The notes: a model not told the origin generated them from the letters alone. A stretch of DNA of 51,861 nt from Candidatus Hydrothermus pacificus (GCA_002011615.1 MTOH01000012.1:35304-87164), one strand, 5' to 3'; shown: positions 9,214-18,350, counted from the first letter of the stretch. Numbers and translations: made by a program.

Positions 9214-9242
9214 TTGACAATTAATTTTTAAAGGCATATAAT
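9214..9242 (+). promoter_or_regulatory. Strong sigma-70 promoter for the 9254 operon
   Basis: TTGACA (9214-9219), 17-base spacer, TATAAT (9237-9242). Both hexamers match consensus. The predicted start leaves only about four or five bases before ATG 9254 and there is no SD. Confidence 0.65.
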
Positions 9243-9253
9243 TTATACTTAAA

Positions 9254-9670
9254 ATGCATAAAAGTCTTATACTTTTAAGTGTATTTTTAATTGCATGTGC
9301 TTCAACATGGAAGGATAAAGTTTATAAAAAAGATAAAGAGTTTATACTAAAGGGAAGATATTCCTATCAGGCATTCAGTCTGGGCAGAAAAGGAGGCGAA
9401 TATGAAGATGTTATAGAGAATTTAAGAGATGAGATAGAAAAAGACCCTGAAATTTTTGACATAATAGTTGAAACATACTTTGAGATATATCATCCTCCCT
9501 TTAGATACCATATAACAATGATTGATAGAGAAAGAAATAAACTAATAATAAGGTATTTTGCAAGGTTTTTGAGAAGAAAAATCTATGCAGGGATTGGAGT
9601 TCAATTTGTTTACAGTCTAAAAGATAAAAAGATGGAAAAGGTTTATGTTGATTTAATACCCTTAGAATGA
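9254..9670 (+). CDS. Small lipoprotein of unknown function
   Basis: A 138-residue protein with a signal peptide ending in the lipobox LIAC (Cys15). The mature part is charged, with 'YSYQAFSLGRKGGEYEDVIENLRDE' style helices (about residues 36-60) followed by beta strands such as 'FVYSLKDKKMEKVYVDLI'. No family is recognised. It is the first gene after a consensus promoter, and its stop overlaps the next start by ATGA, so it leads an operon that continues into a nucleotidyltransferase pair. Confidence 0.6.
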   Translation: MHKSLILLSVFLIACASTWKDKVYKKDKEFILKGRYSYQAFSLGRKGGEYEDVIENLRDEIEKDPEIFDIIVETYFEIYHPPFRYHITMIDRERNKLIIRYFARFLRRKIYAGIGVQFVYSLKDKKMEKVYVDLIPLE

Positions 9671-9858
9671 ATAATACAGAAAAAATTTACTTAAAAAAGA
9701 TGCGTGAAATAGAGGGTGAGAAAAAAGTGGAAATAGCCTTTGAGTTATGTAAATTTGTATGGAAACTGGCAGAGGAGAATATAAAAAGTAAAAATCTGCA
9801 CATTTCTGAAAAAGAATTAAAAAAAGAATTGATTAAAAGAATTTATGATAGATATTAA
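9667..9858 (+). CDS. Small helical protein, likely partner or antitoxin of the downstream nucleotidyltransferase
   Basis: This 63-residue, highly charged helical protein has the pattern 'KVEIAFELCKFVWKLAEENIK' then 'ISEKELKKELIKRIYDRY'. It resembles the small proteins (Rv0078B-type antitoxin-like) that commonly precede DUF6036-type nucleotidyltransferases. It overlaps the upstream lipoprotein gene by 4 bases and the downstream nucleotidyltransferase by 14, which supports coupled translation. The toxin-antitoxin interpretation is inferred from gene order and family resemblance. Confidence 0.55.
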   Translation: MNNTEKIYLKKMREIEGEKKVEIAFELCKFVWKLAEENIKSKNLHISEKELKKELIKRIYDRY

Positions 9859-10408
9859 AAATATATTTCTGGAAGTTGTGGAAATTTTGAATAATTTAAA
9901 CATTTCTTATTTTATCACAGGTGCTATCAGTGTTTCCTATTATGGAGAACCGAGGAGCACAAATGATATTGATGTTGTATTAGGGATGGAGCCTAAGGAT
10001 GTCGAGAAATTTGTTTCTGCATTTAGTAAAAATTTTTTTGTGAATGAAAAAAGTATAAGCTCGGCAATTCAGAATAAATCCTTTTTCCAGGTAATTCATA
10101 AGGAAAGCCTTTTTAAGATAGATTGCTGGATTTTAAAAGATGATGATTTTAACCATGAGATGTTTGAAAGAAGAAGAAGAGTAAAAATTTTTGATAAAGA
10201 TGTATATTTGCCTTCCCTGGAAGATATAATAATAACCAAGCTGGAATGGTTTAAAAAATCTGATATTGATAAACATTATTTAGATGCTTTTGGTATTTTG
10301 AAAATTCAGGATAAGAATATAGATAAAGAATACATTGAAAAATGGTGTGTTAAAAAGACTGTAATAAATATATGGGAAAAAATGAGAAAAGAGAAAAAAA
10401 ATTTTTAA
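9845..10408 (+). CDS. Nucleotidyltransferase-fold protein (DUF6036/AbiEii-like), toxin candidate
   Basis: A 187-residue protein with the nucleotidyltransferase core 'YFITGAISVSYYG' and 'STNDIDVVL' (residues about 20-47): Gly-Ala-x-Ser, then Asp-Ile-Asp as the metal-binding pair. Later come 'FKIDCWIL' with a third Asp and a 'LPSLEDIIITKLEWF' helix, typical of DUF6036/AbiEii-like transferases. These proteins transfer nucleotides to RNA or protein, and some are toxins. It overlaps the small helical gene upstream. It is followed eight bases after the stop by an unrelated protease gene region, so it is a compact cassette. Confidence 0.7.
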   Translation: MIDIKNIFLEVVEILNNLNISYFITGAISVSYYGEPRSTNDIDVVLGMEPKDVEKFVSAFSKNFFVNEKSISSAIQNKSFFQVIHKESLFKIDCWILKDDDFNHEMFERRRRVKIFDKDVYLPSLEDIIITKLEWFKKSDIDKHYLDAFGILKIQDKNIDKEYIEKWCVKKTVINIWEKMRKEKKNF

Positions 10409-10424
10409 AAAGGAGGTGATTTTT

Positions 10425-11849
10425 ATGGTAGGTTTAATTTTGAGCATAATGCTCATAAACAGCGCAGGAAGCGTGATGCTTACAAGGGTATACTATCAGA
10501 ATGACCAGGAAAGACTTCGAATTCTTTCAAAACATCCTGATATTCTTGCGGGTCGTGCCGATGGGAAATGGTTTGACATTCTGATGGGCGAGGAAGAATA
10601 CAGGGAATTCAAGAACATGGGTATTAGAATGGAAATCAAGGTATATGATATGGATAAATTCTTTGAAGAAAAAGGTGGTGCCCATATTCTGATTAACTTT
10701 GGTGAGTACTATACATTTTCTGAAATGCAGACAGAGATAAATCAGATTGCCCAGCAGTACCCGAATATAACAAAACTTGATACAATTGGATGGTCATGGT
10801 ACAACAGACCTGTTCTTGCAATGAAAATTTCTGATAATCCGCAGATTGATGAAAATGAACCCACAGGTCTTTTCACAGGAGTCCATCATGCAAGAGAACC
10901 CATAGGATGTTCAATATGTATGGACTTTATAAGATGGTTATGTGAAAACTACGGTCAACCCGGCGGTGCAGGAGACACTGCCACCTTTTTAGTTAATGAA
11001 AGGGAAATCTGGATTGTTCCTGTTGTAAATCCTGATGGTTATACTTATAATGAACAGAACGCTCAGGGAATGTGGAGAAAAAATCAGAGGGATAATGATA
11101 ATAACGGTTATTTCAATTCCGACTATGATGGAGTTGACTTAAACAGAAACTACGGATATCAGTGGGGATATGATGACTGGGGTTCTTCTCCAAATCCTCC
11201 TGATGATGATTACAGAGGACCCTCTGCATTTTCAGAACCCGAAGTTCAGGCAATAAGACAGTTATGCGATGTTGCTCAACCTCAGGTTGCCATAAATTAC
11301 CACAGTTATTCAGATGTTATACTAACTCCATGGGGATACATAGATGATTATCCTCCTGAGCCTGACAGAACAATTTATCTGGCAATGGCTGATACAATGA
11401 GCACAAACTGGAACGGATGGCCTTATGGAAATCCAAGTTCCACGATTGGTTACGCGGCAAATGGTGTCTCTGATGACTGGATGTATGGTGAGCAGGATGA
11501 AAAACCAAAATGTTATGCCTACACCTTTGAAGTTGGTAGCAGTTTCTGGCAGGCAGTAAATGATACAAATATAATTTTACAGCAGATTGCAGAAACAAGA
11601 CCCTGTATGATTTATCTCCTTTACAGAGCCCAGAACTTTGTTGACATAAAGGAAAAAAAGTATGTTTACAAACCACTTCTTAGAAAAGATTTTATTACAA
11701 GAAATCCTTTAAAGTCAATACCTGAAAAACTCCTTTTAAGCTCAAAAATTTATAACCCTCTTGGAAGAAAGATTAAAAACTTTGAAAAAGGAGGAGTTTA
11801 TATCCTTAAAAAAGATAAGGAAGTTTACAGGGTTTTATACTTGAAATAA
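10425..11849 (+). CDS. Secreted M14 zinc carboxypeptidase with C-terminal sorting-like tail
   Basis: From ATG 10425 (AGGAGG at 10411-10416; the GTG at 10416 is inside the SD) this is about 474 residues. A hydrophobic N-terminus suggests export, followed by a propeptide-like region. The M14 catalytic set is complete: zinc ligands His155 and Glu158 in 'HHAREP', His293 in 'NYHSYSD', substrate-binding Asn-Arg in 'DLNRNYG' (about 240-241) and general base Glu369 in 'YTFEVGS'. It should remove C-terminal residues from peptides outside the cytoplasm. The last 50 residues ('IYNPLGRKIKNFEKGGVYIL') form the short C-terminal module seen in other exported proteins here. Confidence 0.88.
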   Translation: MVGLILSIMLINSAGSVMLTRVYYQNDQERLRILSKHPDILAGRADGKWFDILMGEEEYREFKNMGIRMEIKVYDMDKFFEEKGGAHILINFGEYYTFSEMQTEINQIAQQYPNITKLDTIGWSWYNRPVLAMKISDNPQIDENEPTGLFTGVHHAREPIGCSICMDFIRWLCENYGQPGGAGDTATFLVNEREIWIVPVVNPDGYTYNEQNAQGMWRKNQRDNDNNGYFNSDYDGVDLNRNYGYQWGYDDWGSSPNPPDDDYRGPSAFSEPEVQAIRQLCDVAQPQVAINYHSYSDVILTPWGYIDDYPPEPDRTIYLAMADTMSTNWNGWPYGNPSSTIGYAANGVSDDWMYGEQDEKPKCYAYTFEVGSSFWQAVNDTNIILQQIAETRPCMIYLLYRAQNFVDIKEKKYVYKPLLRKDFITRNPLKSIPEKLLLSSKIYNPLGRKIKNFEKGGVYILKKDKEVYRVLYLK

Positions 11850-11885
11850 TTTAAAGAAAAAATAAACTTTACTTAAGGTGGTGAA

Positions 11886-13784
11886 ATAAAGGATTTAAAT
11901 TATTTAAAAGCATTTTTCGTTTTCACAGGAGTTGTTTTTTTCAGAAATTTTCTTGAAAGTATATTGGAAATTTCAAAAGAGATAGGTTTTGACCCAAGCC
12001 CTTTTTTCTCGCTTCAAGTAAATTTTTCCCATTTTTTTATCTATTATCTTTTCCTTTTTACAGGAATCTTGATTCTTTTTGCCCTTTTCTTAAATCAGAG
12101 CCCTGAAGATTCTCTTTTCTGGGTTTTACTGGGTTCATTTCTAATAATATTTGTTCCTGTCATAGATTTTATAGTATCAAAGGGCAGAGGATTCAGACTA
12201 AGTTATATTATTGACAGCCCTGCTAAAAATTTTTTAACAGGTTTTAATCCCTTTGTAAAGTCTCCCAACATATCACCGGGTCAGAAATTCATTTTTCTGT
12301 GCGGTGCAATCGGCGGTGCAGGAATTATATTTTACAGAACAAAAAATATTTTAAAAACAGCTCTTTTTCCCTTAATACTTTATCTCTGGACATTTTTTAC
12401 AGGGCTTGTTCCCCTTTTAATTGCATATTTTTTTAAATCCGATTTTACAGGAATTTTTAAATCAGGAGGACTTTTTGTATCCGATACTCAGAAGTTTTCT
12501 TTGATTTTCTTTTTATTCTTACAGGCAAATTTGTTTGTTTTATATTTCATAAAAAATAGAAGTTTAAAATTTTTAAAAGAATACGACTTTTTAAGAGATT
12601 TCCTTGTATTCTTGACTCCCCTTTTAGCCGGTATTCTGGTATTTAATTACCTTTTAAAAGACCTTTATCTTTCAATATTCACCAGCGGGTTTGACTATTT
12701 TATCTTTCCCGGCCTTTTTATTTTTTCCTTTTATCTTTCCCTTTTAAAAAGATTTATTTTTGATAAAAAATTTTCTTCTTTTTTTATTTTGTCAACCCTT
12801 GTTATTTTCTTTTCAATGTCATTCGGCTATGTCTTATTTTACCTCACCCTTCTTTCTTTATTTCTCATCTATATTTCAGCAGAAGTAAGATTTAAACTTT
12901 ACCTATGGATTTTGCCCCTGCTTTTAATTTTCTCATCATCCTCAATAATTTCCCATACAAAGTCCTTTGTAATTTTTTCTTCAAAATTTTACCTTTTTCT
13001 TTTGATTTTTTCTATTTTTATTTCTCTTTTAGATTTTGAAAACAAAAAAATATGGTTTCCTGCCTCCTTTATTTTTCACCTTTTACCTTTAATTTTTTAT
13101 CCTTCCCTTTACACTTTGATTTTTTTTATCCTTTTCTTTTTAATCTCTCTTATTCTTTTTAAATTCTCCTTCAAATACAGAAACCACCCCTCGCCCCTTT
13201 ACTTTCCTCTGATAATCTTAATTATTCTTCCTCACTCATTTAAAAAAGAAGATTATGTAAAAAATATTTCTCTTGCAAACTTTTATTTTTCTCAGGGAGA
13301 TTTTAAAAGGGTTATAAAATACACCCCTTCAGAACCATCTTTTTATTATTTAAAGGGTATATCCTATTTCAAAAAGGGAAAATATGATTCCGCACAAATT
13401 TATCTTTCAAAACATCTTGATATAAAACCCCTTGATGAGGAAATATATTTTTATTATACATTTTCCCTTATAAATTCTGGGGAAATAACATCTGCCTATA
13501 GAATTAATAAAAGGGCATTCAAACTTTTCTCATGCAGACCTCAAATTCTTCTTCAAAAGGGTATTATATTCTTGAACATGGGTTTTCTGGATAATGCAGA
13601 AAAGTATTTAAAAAAAGCACTTCATACAGGCTTTGAAAGAGGAATAACCTATTTTTATCTCGGAATGGTTTATTTAAAGAAAAGAGAGTTTAAAAAAGCC
13701 GATTTTTATCTTCAAAAGGCTCTTGAACTTGAGCCTAATAATGAGTTTGTGAAGAAATTATTAAAATCAATCTCTGAGTATTAA
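11886..13784 (+). CDS. Polytopic membrane protein with C-terminal TPR repeats, apparent AUA start
   Basis: The frame is open from 11877 to 13784. The first standard start codon is TTG 11964, inside a hydrophobic helix and without an SD. An SD-like AAGGTGGT (11875-11882) lies just before ATA 11886, giving an N-terminus MKDLNYLKAFFVFTG..., a plausible membrane-protein beginning. Residues up to about 440 contain a dozen or so hydrophobic helices; the N-terminal half recalls YIP1-like proteins. Residues about 450-630 hold TPR-like units ('YLKGISYFKKGKYDSAQIYL', 'FLDNAEKYLKKAL', 'EFKKADFYLQKALELEP'). It follows the protease by 36 bases. Likely inner-membrane and scaffold-like; function unknown. 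Confidence 0.7.
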   Translation: MKDLNYLKAFFVFTGVVFFRNFLESILEISKEIGFDPSPFFSLQVNFSHFFIYYLFLFTGILILFALFLNQSPEDSLFWVLLGSFLIIFVPVIDFIVSKGRGFRLSYIIDSPAKNFLTGFNPFVKSPNISPGQKFIFLCGAIGGAGIIFYRTKNILKTALFPLILYLWTFFTGLVPLLIAYFFKSDFTGIFKSGGLFVSDTQKFSLIFFLFLQANLFVLYFIKNRSLKFLKEYDFLRDFLVFLTPLLAGILVFNYLLKDLYLSIFTSGFDYFIFPGLFIFSFYLSLLKRFIFDKKFSSFFILSTLVIFFSMSFGYVLFYLTLLSLFLIYISAEVRFKLYLWILPLLLIFSSSSIISHTKSFVIFSSKFYLFLLIFSIFISLLDFENKKIWFPASFIFHLLPLIFYPSLYTLIFFILFFLISLILFKFSFKYRNHPSPLYFPLIILIILPHSFKKEDYVKNISLANFYFSQGDFKRVIKYTPSEPSFYYLKGISYFKKGKYDSAQIYLSKHLDIKPLDEEIYFYYTFSLINSGEITSAYRINKRAFKLFSCRPQILLQKGIIFLNMGFLDNAEKYLKKALHTGFERGITYFYLGMVYLKKREFKKADFYLQKALELEPNNEFVKKLLKSISEY

Positions 13785-13946
13785 AAAGTCTACCTAAAAC
13801 TCACATCCGCATATGCTGATTTGTGTTCAAATTTTAAAGTAAATTCAGGAAAATTTCACAGCCATACTATAGATTTCTGGAAATTGGGTCACACACAAAC
13901 TATGAGAATGATTGAAAAAATACCTTTAGAATCTTTAAAATATTAA
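13785..13946 (+). pseudogene. Possible coding remnant after the TPR gene
   Basis: Immediately after the TPR gene's TAA the same frame stays open for 53 codons to a TAA at 13944-13946. The translation ('...HSHTIDFWKLGHTQTMRM') looks protein-like but has no start or SD and matches nothing I recognise. It may be the tail of an eroded gene or chance. Confidence 0.2.
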
Positions 13947-13947
13947 C

Positions 13948-13970
13948 GCAAAGTTTTTTAAAATCTTTGC
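13948..13970 (+). repeat. Inverted repeat before the DUF4143 ATPase gene
   Basis: GCAAAG (13948-13953) and CTTTGC (13965-13970) form a 6-bp stem with an 11-base AT-rich loop. A partial third copy (CAAAG) follows at about 13981. It lies 21 bases upstream of the ATG and could be an operator or weak terminator. Confidence 0.35.
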
Positions 13971-13991
13971 ATTAAAAACACAAAGTTTAAA

Positions 13992-15272
13992 ATGAATACA
14001 GATGTAATAAAAATGTCAATTGTTGAGAATGAGAAGGTACTGGAAAGGAAATTCAAAAGAGAGAACATCATTGAAAGGGAAAATGCCAAGAAGATAGAAG
14101 GAATGATTTCCTTTGATATTGGTTTGATAATAACAGGTGTGAGAAGATGTGGAAAGTCAATTCTGGCTTATATGTTTTCAAAGGATAAAAAGGCAGGGTA
14201 TATAAATTTTGAAGATGAGAGATTAATTTTAAAATCCGGAGAGCTTAACAAAGTCCTTGAAGCAGTGTATTCTTTGAAGGGGGGAGTTGAATATTTAATT
14301 CTGGATGAGATTCAGAATATTGATGGATGGGAAAGATTTGTGAGCAGGATAATAAGAGATAAAAAAGTAATAATAACGGGAAGTAATGCCAGACTTTTGA
14401 GTAAAGAACTTGCTACCTTTTTGACCGGTAGACATATAGATTTTGTTTTATTTCCCTTCAGCTTCAGAGAATTTTTAAAATATAAAAAGTTCACCCCGAA
14501 CATTTATCTTACCGAACATATTGCCAAGGTCAAGAGCTATCTGGCAGAGTATCTCAAAATAGGGGGTTTCCCCTTGGTTTATAAGGTTGGAACTTCTTTT
14601 TTAATTCAGAATTATAAAGATATTGTGGAAAGAGATGTAGTAGAAAGGTATAAAATAAGATATGTCAGGATATTAAAAGAGCTCGCAAAATACCTGATTT
14701 CAAATTCAACAGGTGAGATTTCCTTTAATAAACTGAGGAAAATTCTAAATGTAAAAAGTGTCCATACATTGAAAAATTATGTTTCCTATCTTGAAAATGC
14801 CTATTTAATATTTTTGATGGAAAGATTCTCAGTGAAGTTGAAAGAACAGATGCTTGCCCCCAAGAAAGTTTATTGCATTGATAACGGTTTAATAAATTCT
14901 ATCAGTTTTAAATTGTCGCAAAATACAGGAAAATTAATGGAAAATCTGGTTGCAGTAGAACTTAAAAGAAGAAAGCATTATTTTTTCCCTGACCGGGAAA
15001 TATATTACTGGAAAGACCATCAACAGCGGGAGGTTGATTTTGTGATAAAAGAAAAAGGAAAAATAGAAGAGCTGATTCAGGTATGTTATTCCGTGGATGA
15101 TGTGGAGACCCGAACAAGAGAAACAAAAGCACTTTTGAAAGCTGCTGATGAGTTCGGTTCAAAAAATCTTTTTATCATCACATGGGATGAAGAGGGCTTA
15201 ATAAAGGAAAAAAATAAAAAAATAAAATTAATACCTCTCTGGAAGTGGCTTCTGGAAATTCACCAATCATAA
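13992..15272 (+). CDS. ATP-binding protein of the AAA_14/DUF4143 family
   Basis: A 426-residue cytosolic protein. Residues about 20-160 are an AAA-type ATPase with Walker A 'GVRRCGKS', Walker B 'YLILDEIQ' and a sensor 'IITGSNARLL'. The C-terminal DUF4143 part ends with a nuclease-like core ('MENLVAVELKRR', 'REVDFVIKEKGKIEELIQV', with Glu, Asp and a Glu-x-x-Gln-Val strand). These proteins are common and patchily distributed; their cellular role is poorly defined, and a defence or mobile-element role is only suspected. There is no SD, and ATG 14022 is an alternative start. An 8-bp inverted repeat overlaps its stop. Confidence 0.85.
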   Translation: MNTDVIKMSIVENEKVLERKFKRENIIERENAKKIEGMISFDIGLIITGVRRCGKSILAYMFSKDKKAGYINFEDERLILKSGELNKVLEAVYSLKGGVEYLILDEIQNIDGWERFVSRIIRDKKVIITGSNARLLSKELATFLTGRHIDFVLFPFSFREFLKYKKFTPNIYLTEHIAKVKSYLAEYLKIGGFPLVYKVGTSFLIQNYKDIVERDVVERYKIRYVRILKELAKYLISNSTGEISFNKLRKILNVKSVHTLKNYVSYLENAYLIFLMERFSVKLKEQMLAPKKVYCIDNGLINSISFKLSQNTGKLMENLVAVELKRRKHYFFPDREIYYWKDHQQREVDFVIKEKGKIEELIQVCYSVDDVETRTRETKALLKAADEFGSKNLFIITWDEEGLIKEKNKKIKLIPLWKWLLEIHQS

Positions 15273-15297
15273 ATAATTTCTTGAAAGCCTGATTGGT
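15262..15297 (+). terminator. Hairpin at the end of the DUF4143 gene
   Basis: ACCAATCA (15262-15269) and TGATTGGT (15290-15297) form a perfect 8-bp stem with a 20-base loop spanning the stop codon. An AT-rich but not T-only stretch follows, so termination is uncertain. Confidence 0.35.
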
Positions 15298-15316
15298 AAT
15301 TTAATAAAATAGGGGA

Positions 15317-15345
15317 TTGAAAAATTATGATAGAATATTTATAAT
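15317..15345 (+). promoter_or_regulatory. Sigma-70-type promoter for the 15378 gene
   Basis: TTGAAA (15317-15322), 17-base spacer, TATAAT (15340-15345). The predicted start near 15352 gives a leader of about 26 bases that contains the SD AAAGGAGG. Confidence 0.55.
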
Positions 15346-15377
15346 TTAAACATTCACAGGAACAAAAAGGAGGTCTC

Positions 15378-17132
15378 ATGTTGAATAAAAAAATTTTTGT
15401 TCTTTTCTTTATGTCAGGTGTTTTCTTTTCCCTTTTCTCGCAAACCAGTGAGCAAAGAGTGATGGCTAAAATTGACTCTGTGATGCAAAACCTTGTGAAA
15501 AATCTTCCCCAGCCTTTTGATTCCATCTTAGTAATGGGGAAAGTGTCAATTGCCCGGAAAAAGGAATCTGAACAAAAAAGAGAAATAGAACTTATTTTCA
15601 ATGCAGGAAAAAGGAACTTTTCGGTAAAAACAGATAAAGAAGGTTTTTTTCTGTTCTCACTATCAAACGAAGATGTGTTAAAATGGAAAGCAGTCAAATG
15701 CGATACAGTGATATATCCCTTTTCTTTTTCTCCAGCAGATTTTCCCAATGCTTTTTTAAAAATAGGCATTTTAACAGGAAGGATAGAGACACAGGATTTT
15801 ATTCTGGGTTTTTCCGAAAATTTCGAAGAAATACTAAAATATTTTATAAAAAATTATCCTGAAAATAAGTGTATCAAATCCGCCCGGGAGTATTTGAGTT
15901 ATATGCCCCTGGTTCATAAGGTCGAAAGTCTTATTCTGGCAAATAAATTTGAAGAAGCGAGAGAGACGTGTATGGTACAGATGGTTTCAAATCCGGAGTC
16001 AGAATTCTTGCCCTTTATAATGACTTCCCTTGCGGTTAAACATATAAATTTTTTGAATACTTCAAACAAGGAGAAAATAGGAGAAGAGATTGCAAAATAT
16101 GTGGAGATAGCAAATACCGCAGGAAGAGCAGGAAGTATGTTTCTGGCATTGTTAATAGCAGGACTTCCCGACGGGTTTTATTTTTTCACAACTTCTTTTC
16201 CCGTAGAACTTGTTAATTTCAATATAGATGATAATATGAAAACCGTGGTGATATCAGAAATTCTCAAACCCTATCTCACAGAGGAAGAATTTCTCAAATT
16301 TAAATTTTATTCTTATTATGAAACAGGTGATTATGATAACGCCTCGAGGATTTTAAAAACCCTTTTAAAGAAAGGTCTGAAAATAGAAGATGAAAAAATT
16401 TTTGTATTAATTGACCATCTTTATAGTGAAAAAGATTATGAAAAAGTTGTTTCAATCTTTGATGACCTCAATTATTCTGTATTTCTGGAAAAAGATGTTC
16501 CCCGTTATATTGAATATTATGTGAACTCTCTTATTAAACTTGGAAAAGAAGAAAGGGCAAGAAATTATGCGGAGAAGTTAATTTCAGAGGTGCTAAAAAA
16601 TAAAAATATTTCAAAAAAAACTGCTTCTATTCTTTTCACGTTTGCCATCAGGTTTGATTATAAAAATTATGCGGATGAAATCTATCGTGATATTTTATCC
16701 AGATTTCCAGATGATTATGTAGCAATGCTCACACAAACGAGAGTCATAACTTATAAAGAAGCAGGTAGAGAAGAGGAAGGACTGCTTTTTGTTAAAAAAT
16801 TTTTAAAAGAGGATAGTACAAGATGGTATTTATGGAAAGTTATGGGTGATATATATTATGAGAGAGGAAAACACGATTCATCTCAAATTTTTTATGAAAA
16901 AGCCCTGAGGTTTCTTGATTTAAATAAAGAGCGTATATCTTCTTACGAGTTTTATCTGTTCAAAATAACCAGTTCTCTGTGTGACATATATATGAAAGAG
17001 GGAAATGTTAAGAAGGCAGTTTACATTTTAAAATACTTTTTAAAAAAATGTCCCGATTACCAAAGAATCTTAAAAAACCATCTGGAACAGAAAGGATATA
17101 AATCTCTTATAAATGAGATTTTTGAAGATTAA
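15378..17132 (+). CDS. Exported TPR-like repeat protein
   Basis: A 584-residue protein with a clear signal peptide (hydrophobic residues 6-20, then 'FSQTSEQ'). The N-terminal 170 residues include 'FDSILVMGKVSIARKK', possibly a small beta domain. From about 180 onward it is all helical with TPR-like units ('YETGDYDNASRILKTLLKKG', 'YERGKHDSSQIFYEKALRFL', 'EGNVKKAVYILKYFLKKCP'). AAAGGAGG lies seven bases before the ATG. It stands alone between two gaps. It is probably a periplasmic interaction scaffold; the partner is unknown. Confidence 0.65.
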   Translation: MLNKKIFVLFFMSGVFFSLFSQTSEQRVMAKIDSVMQNLVKNLPQPFDSILVMGKVSIARKKESEQKREIELIFNAGKRNFSVKTDKEGFFLFSLSNEDVLKWKAVKCDTVIYPFSFSPADFPNAFLKIGILTGRIETQDFILGFSENFEEILKYFIKNYPENKCIKSAREYLSYMPLVHKVESLILANKFEEARETCMVQMVSNPESEFLPFIMTSLAVKHINFLNTSNKEKIGEEIAKYVEIANTAGRAGSMFLALLIAGLPDGFYFFTTSFPVELVNFNIDDNMKTVVISEILKPYLTEEEFLKFKFYSYYETGDYDNASRILKTLLKKGLKIEDEKIFVLIDHLYSEKDYEKVVSIFDDLNYSVFLEKDVPRYIEYYVNSLIKLGKEERARNYAEKLISEVLKNKNISKKTASILFTFAIRFDYKNYADEIYRDILSRFPDDYVAMLTQTRVITYKEAGREEEGLLFVKKFLKEDSTRWYLWKVMGDIYYERGKHDSSQIFYEKALRFLDLNKERISSYEFYLFKITSSLCDIYMKEGNVKKAVYILKYFLKKCPDYQRILKNHLEQKGYKSLINEIFED

Positions 17133-17306
17133 TTGATTTTTAAAAATCTGGACGAACCACGATCACTCTTTCAAAGAAAATCATAAAATTAATTTTAAAG
17201 AAGATTTAATAAATCTTTCAAAGTCTTATATAACCTCCCCCTTGAATAAAAATTTTTTTAACTTTTTCCTTATGTCCCTATTTCGGGGTTTGACTTTTGG
17301 TGGGTT

Positions 17307-18293
17307 TTAATAAAGTATAATTCTTTTGATTTTTTTGTAGTTATTTATCTTCGCAGAGATAAAATATATTCCAGGAGGGCACTTTTTTATATCCTCCCAT
17401 AGCATTGTATGTTTTCCTCTTTCAAAATGTCCGTTTTCAACGAGAGTTTTTACAATCCCGCCGTTTGAATTTAAAATTTTCAAAGTTATACAGGCAGGTA
17501 TATCAAGATAAAAGGAAATATGGAGAGAATTTTCACCTCTGTAAACATTATTTTTACAAAGTACTCTAAAACCATTTTTCAATTCTTCCTGAATATTCAC
17601 AAGAGGGGGAAATTCAACATTTTTGATAACAACTTCAACTTCCTCCCCGTTTGAGGGTGGATTTCCCTGATAGAGCCAAAGATTGATGTGAATCCTCAAA
17701 TTTTCCTCTTTTGAAGGTATATCATTGCCCGTATATGTCCATTGATGAATTAAAAACCCTGGATTCGGTGGCTCTGGATAATGCCCGTGAATACTTTTAA
17801 AGATTATATAATTTTGCTCCCAACCTATATAATGAGTAGTGTAGGTTCCGTTCAAACTCATAAAAAATCTTTCCACATTCCCCGGATGATACCATGGCTG
17901 GACAACATACTGAGAATTAAACCATGAATTTTCGTTTCCCCATTTTGAAAATTCTATATCAACTTCGGTTGTATCATTTGAATATAAAAATGGTGCGAAA
18001 ACTATATTTTTATCAAGACTATCAAGTCTTGAGATTATGTAAAATCTATGTATACCGTATTGGGTAAACCCTTCTGTATACACTTCTGAACAGTACCAGA
18101 TTCCGTTTTCATATCTTATTTTCAAATGAAGCCATCCGTTTGAATCCACCCACACATTTTGCTCACTATCGGACCAGTAATTTGGACCCGGCCCACCATA
18201 ACCTGTTTTAACATACCATGTTATTCCGGCAAAATTTATAGTGCGTGAGAAAGAAGTAGAATAAAGCAAAAGCAATACCCATAAAGTTCTCAT
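17307..18293 (-). CDS. Secreted GH16-like family protein with FlgD/sorting-like C-terminus
   Basis: A 328-residue protein with a signal peptide (about residues 1-16). Residues about 18-230 resemble the GH16-like jelly roll: Trp/Tyr-rich strands and the motif Glu110-Val-Asp112-Ile-Glu114, matching the GH16 ExDxE catalytic signature (nucleophile, assisting Asp, acid/base). The predicted activity is endo-hydrolysis or transfer on a beta-glucan or galactan; the substrate cannot be read. The last 85 residues ('ITLKILNSNGGIVKTLVENG' ... 'PPGIYFISAKI') match the FlgD-type Ig/C-terminal sorting module. It lies just after a terminator that follows the Asp-box gene, so read-through may co-express them. 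Confidence 0.7.
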   Translation of the reverse strand: MRTLWVLLLLYSTSFSRTINFAGITWYVKTGYGGPGPNYWSDSEQNVWVDSNGWLHLKIRYENGIWYCSEVYTEGFTQYGIHRFYIISRLDSLDKNIVFAPFLYSNDTTEVDIEFSKWGNENSWFNSQYVVQPWYHPGNVERFFMSLNGTYTTHYIGWEQNYIIFKSIHGHYPEPPNPGFLIHQWTYTGNDIPSKEENLRIHINLWLYQGNPPSNGEEVEVVIKNVEFPPLVNIQEELKNGFRVLCKNNVYRGENSLHISFYLDIPACITLKILNSNGGIVKTLVENGHFERGKHTMLWEDIKKCPPGIYFISAKINNYKKIKRIILY

Positions 18294-18301
18294 AGAATAT
18301 G

Positions 18302-18345
18302 AAAAAAAAGCCTCCCCGGAATTGAACCGTAAGGAAGGCTTTTTT
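18302..18345 (-). terminator. Rho-independent terminator of the Asp-box gene
   Basis: On the minus strand AAGCCTTCC pairs with GGGGAGGCTT (nine pairs including one G-U) around a loop of about 14 bases, followed by eight Ts. It begins five bases after the stop codon. Confidence 0.85.
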
Positions 18346-18350
18346 GATAG

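Noticed and set aside
18302-18345. tRNA-like T-arm (GGTTCAATTCC) in the terminator loop
   Set aside because: No acceptor, D or anticodon arms surround it; the stem and T-run explain it as a terminator.
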